Shown: positions 57,341 through 64,000 of the stretch, piece by piece
Layout: each line of letters opens with the position of its first letter
Numbering within the stretch: the stretch's first letter is position 1
DNA from: Batillaria attramentaria
Taxonomy: Eukaryota; Mollusca; Gastropoda; Batillariidae
NCBI GenBank assembly: GCA_018292915.2
Contig: JACVVK020000032.1
Coordinates: 2,906,001-2,970,000 of the forward strand
Length of the DNA stretch: 64,000 bases
Reading direction: 5' to 3'
Made by a program: the position numbers and the translations under genes
The notes under the pieces: generated by a model
The model's database searches: none
The model's input: only the letters and a program-made list of their open reading frames with translations
Told to the model about the DNA's origin: nothing

Positions 57341-57510
57341 GGGTGGGTGGGTGTTTGGGGGTTTAACGTCCTTTTCCACCACATAGGGTGATATCAAAGA
57401 CGGGGCAACCATGAAAAAGCCAGCACAAATATTTGGCCCCAGCCGAGATCGAACTAACGACCCGAGCATTAGAAGTCCAACGCTCTACCATTCGACCACC
57501 CCGGCTCCCC
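57341..57510 (-). mobile_element. SINE family C, copy 7, with 14-bp target duplication
   Basis: A full-length minus-strand copy flanked by a perfect TCACACGCGAAGGA (57,327-57,340 and 57,511-57,524). The pol III boxes are intact. Confidence 0.95.
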
Positions 57511-57640
57511 TCACACGCGAAGGAAGCCGCTGAAGAGTATAACTTGATTTACTGAACGCTAGCCGGATCGTTTTGACCAAAGACGATAGGTCCGTCGTAG
57601 AGCGTAGCGAATTTTGCGTGTTCGTTAGTGTTTGTTTCAA

Positions 57641-57799
57641 CAAGGAGGGTGGGTGGGTGTTTGGGAGTTTAACGTCCTTTTCCACCACAGTTAAGGGTGA
57701 TATGAAAGACGGGGCAACGAGAAAAAGGCCAGCACAAATATTTGGCCCCAGACGGGATTCGAACTCACGACCCGAGCATTGGAAGTCCAGCGCTCTACC
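57641..57799 (-). mobile_element. SINE family C, copy 8, head-truncated
   Basis: The tail and B box (GAGTTCGAATCCCG) are present. The A-box end is cut at 57,799. Confidence 0.85.
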
Positions 57800-57837
57800 T
57801 GAACACACCTGTGCTCGGTTACAAATCGATTGAAGAT

Positions 57838-58016
57838 CATAGTGTTTGCGCGCCGTGTGACGTAATACAGCCAATCAGACGGAATCTGTTGTGGAAACCG
57901 GCCACAGTCACAGCTGTGGCTACGTGTACTTGAAATCCAGGTTGCTGTGGTGACGCCACAGCGGCGGAAACCTCCAAAATCACAACTCCGCAGTGCCCAG
58001 TTAAGAGCAGGCTTAA
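57838..58016 (+). repeat. Dispersed repeat I, copy 2 (left arm of an inverted pair)
   Basis: Matches 3,278-3,488 and, inverted, 58,083-58,275. The spacer of ~65 bp makes a possible foldback of about 180-bp arms. Confidence 0.65.
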
Positions 58017-58082
58017 CACATCTGATAGGACACCCCGCAAAGCGATTTGTTTTGCAGGAAAGCCGGCTCTTACTGAACTGGG

Positions 58083-58275
58083 CACTGCGGAGCGCCACAG
58101 TGCCGTCCACAGTTGTGGCACAGTTGTGATTTGGGGGGTTTCCGCCGCTGTGGCGTCATCACAGCAACCTGGATTTCAAATAGCTACAACTGTGACTGTG
58201 GTTTCCACAACAGATTCTGATTGGCTGTACTACGTCACTCGGCGCGCAAACATGGCGGACAGTGCATCTTCAATT
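58083..58275 (-). repeat. Dispersed repeat I, copy 3 (right arm)
   Basis: Inverted copy of the preceding repeat. It keeps GGCGTCATCACAGCAACCTG and CTGATTGGCTGTACTACGTC. A short tail-like piece (GTGCCCAGTTAAACGCAGGC) recurs at 58,374. Confidence 0.65.
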
Positions 58276-58869
58276 GGTTTGTCACCGCCGGAGTACAGCT
58301 GTGTCCAGTTTTGTACTTAGTAGACACACCGAGCGCAACGACTGTGATGTGCACATGTGTGTTTCGCGCGCTGTGCCCAGTTAAACGCAGGCTTAAGGTT
58401 TAATTAGACTTTTATCATTATTATTATGACTGGTATTCCTACAGGAGGAGAGAAGGGGCTTTAGACTAGTCAGTGGAAGGTGGAGCCCCAACATGCCTGA
58501 AGTGACCGCGTGTGGTGTTAACTGGTAGTCGTGATGTGTGTCAGTACAGGCAGACGTGAAGAGAGATGTGTTATCAGAGATAGTTTTATTTAGCTTATAG
58601 ATAACAAACAAAGCGCGACACTTGGTCCGTCCTGGCGATGGGGGAGTGTAACATGACAGGTCACTTTATCTGACTCTGCTAGCTGGTTTGAACAGGTTTA
58701 TTTCGTTGCACTGGGGGAAATACAGAGAAACAGTTTGAGCATAAACAAGACGTACTTATGATACGCTCAATATGAGAAAAAAGTTCAGCTAAAGCAACCT
58801 TTGCAACGTCGGTTTACGACTCTGCTAGCTGAGGGCGGCATGGAGAATAGTGAAGATGGTGGAACATTA

Positions 58870-59035
58870 CAATAATAATAATAATATATTAATAATAATA
58901 TATTACACTTGTAGAGCGCGGAGTTCTGCTTAGAAAAGCAATCAATGCGCTTTTTGCTCACGCATACACACAACATTCACATGCACACATTTATACACAT
59001 CACTGAATACAGGCGGTGGAGTTTAAACTTAAAGA
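58870..59035 (-). mobile_element. LINE 3' tail next to the truncated frame
   Basis: On the minus strand, after the stop codon at 59,036, a CA/TG-rich stretch leads to GAACTCCGCGCTCTACAAGT and an ATT-rich tail. Same design as 39,375-39,520. Confidence 0.65.
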
Positions 59036-59304
59036 TTAAAGGCTAGTTTGAAAAGATGTGTTTTGAGTCAGTAGTGCTTTAAACTGTAGGAGGGAAGGGA
59101 TGTTTCTCAGAGAAGATGGCAAGGAGTTCCAAACGCGGGGAGTGGGGGGGGGGGGGGGGCACTATAACTGAAAGAACGTTGGCCAAATGTTTTGAGGCTG
59201 ACCCGAGGCACCTTAAGTAGCTTTGCTGAGGATGAGCGGAGAGTGGGGGATGTTTCGTACGTGGTGAGCTTATCATTACTTTGATTTAAACGGGCTAATT
59301 CCAT
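59036..59304 (-). pseudogene. LINE (CR1/L2-like) C-terminal end with frameshift in a poly-C run
   Basis: The first frame codes for TLRSSSAKLLKVPRVSLKTF and GQRSFSYSAP. The second, after a poly-C run (59,145-59,159 on plus as G), codes for RVWNSLPSSLRNIPSLLQFK to the stop. The change of frame inside the homopolymer points to slippage. Related to, but distinct from, the copy at 39,536. Confidence 0.8.
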
Positions 59305-59689
59305 ACTTGTTGAGCCAGTCTATGTTTTGGAACAGTTTCGCTTGCGAGTTCGCCTATACGCGCGACATACTCGAAAAGACAGTCGAATTTCTCTTACCGC
59401 AGTAGAGTAAGTTGTACTAAAACCGTACCGCGTACCGAGCAGACGACTTTATTTGGTTGCGGACTGAGGACCATCCAGACGGCGCTGATTGGTTGCTAAT
59501 TCAGTCAAGAAGCTTTTTCGAGTCCAGGTCTGTTCAGGAACGGACCCGGCGAAGGCACAAAGAAAGTCGTATTTCTCTAATAGTTGACTGGAGTCCTTTT
59601 TCCGGTCAGCCTTCTTCCCTCTTAGTTAATTAGCTGCGAAATGGTCTTTGTTGCTTGAGTAGATCTATCCATCTGTAAATACTCATCCC

Positions 59690-59742
59690 CCTTTCTTCCC
59701 CAGCTCGTTTTATCGAGATCCCAGCTGTATGTTATGAAAGTG

Positions 59743-59817
<75 letters not shown>

Positions 59818-59900
59818 TGAGGAGCGCTCTGAGCCAGCGTCTGCTGGGATACTGCCCTATATAAAAGCAATTTAGTAGTAGTAGTAGTAGTAGTAGTAGT
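59690..59900 (+). mobile_element. Retroposon tail J with internal (GT)n, copy 2
   Basis: AGCTCGTTTTATCGAGATCC, (GT)n at 59,742-59,814, then GAGCGCTCTGAGCCAGCGTC, CTATATAAAAGCAATTTAGT and (AGT)n. Matches 13,604-13,880 on the other strand. Confidence 0.72.
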
Positions 59901-59949
59901 TGTCACAAAGTCCCGAAAACGATCGCAATGGCCATAATTATGAAACATT

Positions 59950-60589
59950 CTTCTATCTGGCAAACAGCCTCGGACCTTCGAATGCGGCAGTTTTTCATCT
60001 CAGTTTCGTTAGAGAGAACTTAGAGGCTTTCACTACTACGTACAACGTGTGCATACATTGGAGTCACCTGAGAGCAGTCGCCGTCTCTGAGGACAGTCAC
60101 TCGTGACCACCAATGGTGGGTTGCATGCGCAGACCTAGACATATAACGCTCAAGGTGTGTAAGTGGATGTCAAGACGACAAGGTGACTAAAGGGAGTGTG
60201 CAAAGGTACAGCCTTCAAGGGGATTTTAGTTCAAGAACAACACTTATGATATGACAGGTAGCTAAAGGACACACGCGTAAACGTTTGCGCAAGGCAGATG
60301 GCAAGGTTGTGATGATGTGACTTGGAGATGTTGCTAACTGGTGCGGTTATCAGGGGTGTGATATTGTACGATAACACACAAGGCCACGGTAAGCACAAAA
60401 TGGCTGTATATTAGTGCATGTATCGTGTGTATTATGTATGTATCTTTCAACAAGTCGTATGCTTATCGAAGTCCGACCTGAAGTAGTTTTGACTTGGTGA
60501 AGGAATCTCCATTTAGATTAGGAATTGAGTGGCCTTGAGTAGCTGAAGATGTTGACCGTCTGTCTGCCTGTCTGTCTGTCTCATGTGTC
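59950..60589. other. Non-coding stretch
   Basis: I see no gene or recognisable repeat here. Confidence 0.45.
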
Positions 60590-60734
60590 TGGGGAGCCGG
60601 GATAGCAGGATGGTAGAGCATTGGACTTTCAATGCTCGGGTCGTGAGTTCGAATTCTCGTTGCCCCGTCTTTGATTATGATCACCCTTACGTGGTGGAAA
60701 AGGACAAACTCCCCAAAACCCACCCACCCCACCC

Positions 60735-60738
<4 letters not shown>
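60590..60738 (+). mobile_element. SINE family C, copy 9, inserted in a (CTGT)n run
   Basis: Head GGGAGCCGGGATAGCAGGAT, B box GAGTTCGAATTCTCG with a deletion after it, then the C tail. (CTGT)n lies on both sides, so the target was a tetranucleotide repeat. Confidence 0.83.
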
Positions 60739-60767
<29 letters not shown>

Positions 60768-60771
60768 GCCA

Positions 60772-60775
<4 letters not shown>

Positions 60776-60851
<76 letters not shown>
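60776..60851. repeat. (GT)n microsatellite
   Basis: About 37 GT units. Confidence 0.97.
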
Positions 60852-60852
<1 letters not shown>

Positions 60853-61163
60853 CGCTTCTTAGGGCATAATTATCCAGCGCAGTAAAGACACAACTGGAGT
60901 TTCCAAGCTGTTTCCACACTCCTCCACCCCTTCACCATCAACTTGTATCTCCGTGTTCTGGCCCTGACCGTGTACACACAATCTTAATTTTTTATTACGC
61001 GTTAACTGGGAAAAATAATACCACTTTGTCCCGTGGCTTTATTTGCTGTAGCCGTTGCCGCTAGCGATGCTCAGTGAACGCCCATAGGCATTCAACAGGC
61101 GAGTGAAGCGTTGTTTTGGGTATGTTTTTTTGTTTTTTTTTTTTTTTTTTTCCCCGTTTGCAG

Positions 61164-61217
61164 CGCAATACAATGTCTGCTTTAATGTATGGTGAAGCGG
61201 GAAAGTTTCCATTGGAG
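61164..61217 (+). CDS. Possible coding exon of an unidentified plus-strand gene
   Basis: A strong acceptor (T17-TCCCCGTTTGCAG ending 61,163) and a consensus donor (GAG|GTAAGT at 61,218) bound 54 nt. An ATG at 61,173 opens 15 codons (MSALMYGEAGKFPLE) in phase 0 at the donor. I do not recognise the protein. No second exon could be joined within the window, so it may be the first coding exon of a gene continuing beyond 64 kb, or chance. Confidence 0.3.
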
Positions 61218-61629
61218 GTAAGTGTAAAGGTTAGAATGATCAGATTCTGGGGTAACATTGTCAGCTCCACCGCTGACACTTTTTGTTTTTTTAATCTGTT
61301 TTTTTTTATGTATATATCTAGATCTAGGGAGCGCTCTCAGTTTTACTTACTTCCCCTACTTTCAAATTGACCTGACTGAGCGCATGTTTTCGGCTTTAGC
61401 GACGCCTTTGTTCCTCTTCTATATGTGAGGCCTTTGTTCCTATTCTGTATGTGACAAGGACAAGTACAAAATGCATGCATTATATGCATTATATGCTTGA
61501 ACATATCTGAGCTGACATAGCATTTGAGTAGAGTCATAACACAGTCATAGGCCATAGGGATTATGAAAAAATATGAAGCTGTCAAAGGATCAAGTCCTTG
61601 GTCCTTCATGTGCATGGGTGCCGCTGACA

Positions 61630-61873
61630 CTTTCTCCAAGAAAATGTACTCTTTGCCGTGCCAGCTACATAACTATCTTACATTCTGACTGGTTGGATAG
61701 AATAAAAGCTATTCTCGTTGACACCGGATGTGTCTCCCCCCTCCCCTAGCCCCCCTCCCCCCCCTTTCTCCAAGAAAATGTACTCTTTGCCGTGCCAGTT
61801 ACATAACTATCTAAAGATTCTGACTGGTTGGATAGAATAAAAGCTATTCTCGTTGACACCGGATGTCTCTCTC
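61630..61873. repeat. 134-bp tandem duplication
   Basis: TTTCTCCAAGAAAATGTACT ... TTCTCGTTGACACCGGATGT occurs at 61,630-61,738 and 61,764-61,873 with a few differences, separated by a C-rich stretch. Confidence 0.92.
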
Positions 61874-62333
61874 CCCACGAAGTGGCTGGAGACAGGACTT
61901 GCCTGGTGCGTGTAGTCGCACATTCTATGGCGTCTGGCTAGCTGTCACATTGTCACGGCTGTGTGCACAGCCTGTTCTTGGGTAATGTTACTGGCCGGGT
62001 GGCTTAGTCCCTATCAAGAAGGATCAACAGCTAGAAATAGAATCTACACACAACCAGTTTGGATGGAAATCGGGTTTCTACGGTGGTTGCGACATACCAG
62101 CAGGTGGTCGGTACGTTACTGCGTGACTGGCCAGATCAAACTGATGTCGTCGGTTTTCAATTCATGTTAATTAAACGACCGGTTAGACCATGGACCATCA
62201 GTTTTGGTCGTCTGTTTGTGTGTTTGTTGTGTTCTTCATGATCCCTGAATCTTGGTTACGGTGTGCAAGATCTGCAGAATCGTCTGTCTTGTTGTTGCTG
62301 TTGATGTGAAGTTGTCGTCGTTGCTCTGTGTGC

Positions 62334-62335
<2 letters not shown>

Positions 62336-62420
<85 letters not shown>
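62336..62420. repeat. (GT)n microsatellite
   Basis: About 42 GT units. Confidence 0.97.
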
Positions 62421-62421
<1 letters not shown>

Positions 62422-62865
62422 AATCAAAAAGTGCATTTTCCTGCGTTTCAAATGATCGTGTGCTTGTTCCTGCGTTTAGACTTAATCATCATATGTATCA
62501 GCAGGACATTTCAGTTGTGGAAAATTGAAAATAAAAAATTTGTACAAGGGAACCCTATGCGAATTTTAATGAGGTGTGCGTCTGGTCAAATAAAAATTCC
62601 TACTTTTCAGGAGCGGTTTTGGCTCGGAAACTGCGTAACGGACACGAAGTATTGTGAAATCCAAAAACGAATTACACCTGACTTGTCTGATTTATACACA
62701 CGATGGCACGAAGTACCATTTGCAGTTCAACCCTCATTGTCGTAAGCTGACTCAGTCGACTGCTGTCAAAGAAGCCCGTGGTTAAAATTATGGCCCATTG
62801 TGAGGAATCTAATGGGCCAACGCTGTTAGTTCCAACCATGAATTTGATTTATTATCGACGACTCC

Positions 62866-63313
62866 ACTCCTGTCAATCAAAAGGATCGAGTCCCTGGAAT
62901 TCAGCCAATCACGTTCCGCGGCACGGTCTGGCAAACGTTTTAGATAGTTTGATAAGACTCTCTCTTTCTCTCTCTCTCATGATTCGTGTCCCACCGTTGC
63001 AAAGGTTGCTTTCATCGAATTTTATTGAGCATGTCATAAGTACGTCTTGTTTATGCTTAAATTGTTTTTCTGTAATTTGTCCAATGCAGCAAAATAAATC
63101 TACTTAAACCAAACATGGGGAGGTGGAGGGGGGGGGGGGTAGCAGCGTCCATTGACGTCATTTGAGGAAAAAATACCATTACGCCAATCTCTTTCATCCT
63201 TAAATCACCCTTTTCCCATACAATGACGCCATGGCCGACGTACTGTGTTTTTCCAATACATGGTAGAGTAATGGGGCGGGGCTTTGGCCTCGGGGATTGC
63301 CGAGTGGAGTCGT
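62866..63313 (+). repeat. Dispersed repeat G, copy 2
   Basis: Matches 35,472-35,822 but has about 190 bp of other sequence between 62,956 and 63,145, including a short CT run and an A/T-rich stretch. TGACGTCA (63,152) and GGGGCGGGGC (63,273) are conserved. Confidence 0.6.
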
Positions 63314-63488
63314 CTATTGCGTACACGGACATGTCCGGCCAACCCCTCCCCACCCCGGGCACTGTTACTCTCAGGTGCCCCCATCTCCCTCCCCGGCACA
63401 CCCACCATTTCCACACTACACTTCAGTTCCCGCCCACTCACTGACAAACATACATACATGTGGGTGAAACTCACTCACACTGAGTCAT

Positions 63489-63699
63489 AAGGCATATTTA
63501 GTAAGACTTCGTCAAGAGGACTTCGCTGGGCAGCGTAACCCATTTACTGTACATGTAAATTAGGCACGTTAGGGGTACCATCAGCTAATGGTAGCGCGTT
63601 AGACGCTCGCGGCCTCTGCCGTAGGAGCCTAGTTTACATGTAAATGGGTTACGCTGCTCAGAGAACTACTCATTACGAAGTCATACTAAACATGCCTAC
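63489..63699. repeat. Palindromic element with tRNA-D-arm-like core
   Basis: CAGCGTAACCCATTTAC (63,531) is mirrored by GTAAATGGGTTACGCTG (63,641-63,657). Outside these, AAGGCATATTTAGTAAGACT is mirrored by CATACTAAACATGCCT. The core has CATCAGCTAATGGTAGCGCG, like a tRNA D arm / A box, but no B box. Confidence 0.65.
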
Positions 63700-63969
63700 T
63701 GTCCATTCAAGTGGTGGCGGAACAAGACACTACGCAGTTTCCAAAGAGAACCGGATTTTACTTTACTCCTCCGTACGAAGTAATACTAAACATCCCTACT
63801 GTCAATTCAACTGGTGGCGGAACAAGACATTACGCAGTTTCCAAAGAGAACCGGACTTTACTTTACTCCTCCTTACGAAGTAATAGTAAACATGCCTACT
63901 GTCAATTCAACTCAGTGGTGGCGGAACAAGACATTCATACGCAGTTTCCAAAGAGAACCGGACTTCACT
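63674..63969. repeat. 100-bp tandem repeat, three copies
   Basis: Units start TACGAAGT at 63,674, 63,774 and 63,874. The third has small insertions. The array may be cut by the window end. Confidence 0.93.
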
Positions 63970-64000
63970 AGTCATAAATCCACACTGGCAACCGTGACTG

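Noticed and set aside
62338..62745. A 135-codon frame whose last ~50 codons (after TTTTCAG at about 62,609) could be an exon
   Set aside because: The first part is a GT microsatellite. The last part has no recognisable domain and no joinable partner exon.

Overview
This window looks like nuclear DNA from an animal, most likely a mollusc and perhaps a gastropod. The evidence is: an interrupted gene with GT-AG introns and a metazoan-type protein; very dense (CA)n/(GT)n microsatellites; several tRNA-headed SINE families plus one 5S-rRNA-headed SINE; LINE 3' ends with (ATT)n or (ATC)n tails; and small inverted-repeat transposons. The phylum is an inference from repeat style. That the DNA is metazoan is well supported by the protein.

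Region 1 (1,095-20,206, minus strand) is one complete gene for a puromycin-sensitive aminopeptidase (M1 zinc metallopeptidase, NPEPPS/Psa-like). I could join 22 coding exons with consistent phases and GT-AG junctions into an uninterrupted 895-codon reading frame (894 aa plus stop). It has an upstream in-frame stop before the ATG and all catalytic motifs: GAMEN, HELAH-x18-E and the transition-state Tyr. Its introns hold six copies of SINE family A, three of SINE family B, a 5S-headed SINE, several MITE-like elements and a minisatellite that has copied the 3' splice site of exon 17 eight more times.

Region 2 (20.2-52.5 kb) has no protein gene I can support. It is a repeat landscape: tRNA-derived SINEs of families A, B, C and E; LINE 3' fragments; a 1.94-kb Mutator-like foldback element with roughly 600-bp inverted repeats and a perfect 9-bp target duplication; a 586-bp CAG...CTG MITE rich in G runs; a 43-bp minisatellite; a perfect 40-bp-arm hairpin; and many microsatellites.

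Region 3 (52.5-64 kb) contains a short intronless PLAC8/cornifelin-type gene (52,530-52,859, minus) and a 328-codon 3' fragment of an L1/Tx1-like LINE (54,956-55,942, minus). Four SINE-C copies lie between 56.9 and 60.8 kb, two of them with perfect 12-14 bp target duplications. There is one unproven plus-strand exon candidate at 61,164. The end of the window has tandem duplications and a palindromic tRNA-like element.

The two supported genes have no evident functional link: one is a housekeeping cytosolic peptidase and the other a small cysteine-rich membrane-associated protein. The main interest of the window is the transposon record. It includes shared modules between SINEs with different heads, microsatellites carried next to retroposon tails, and the duplicated splice acceptors inside the peptidase gene.
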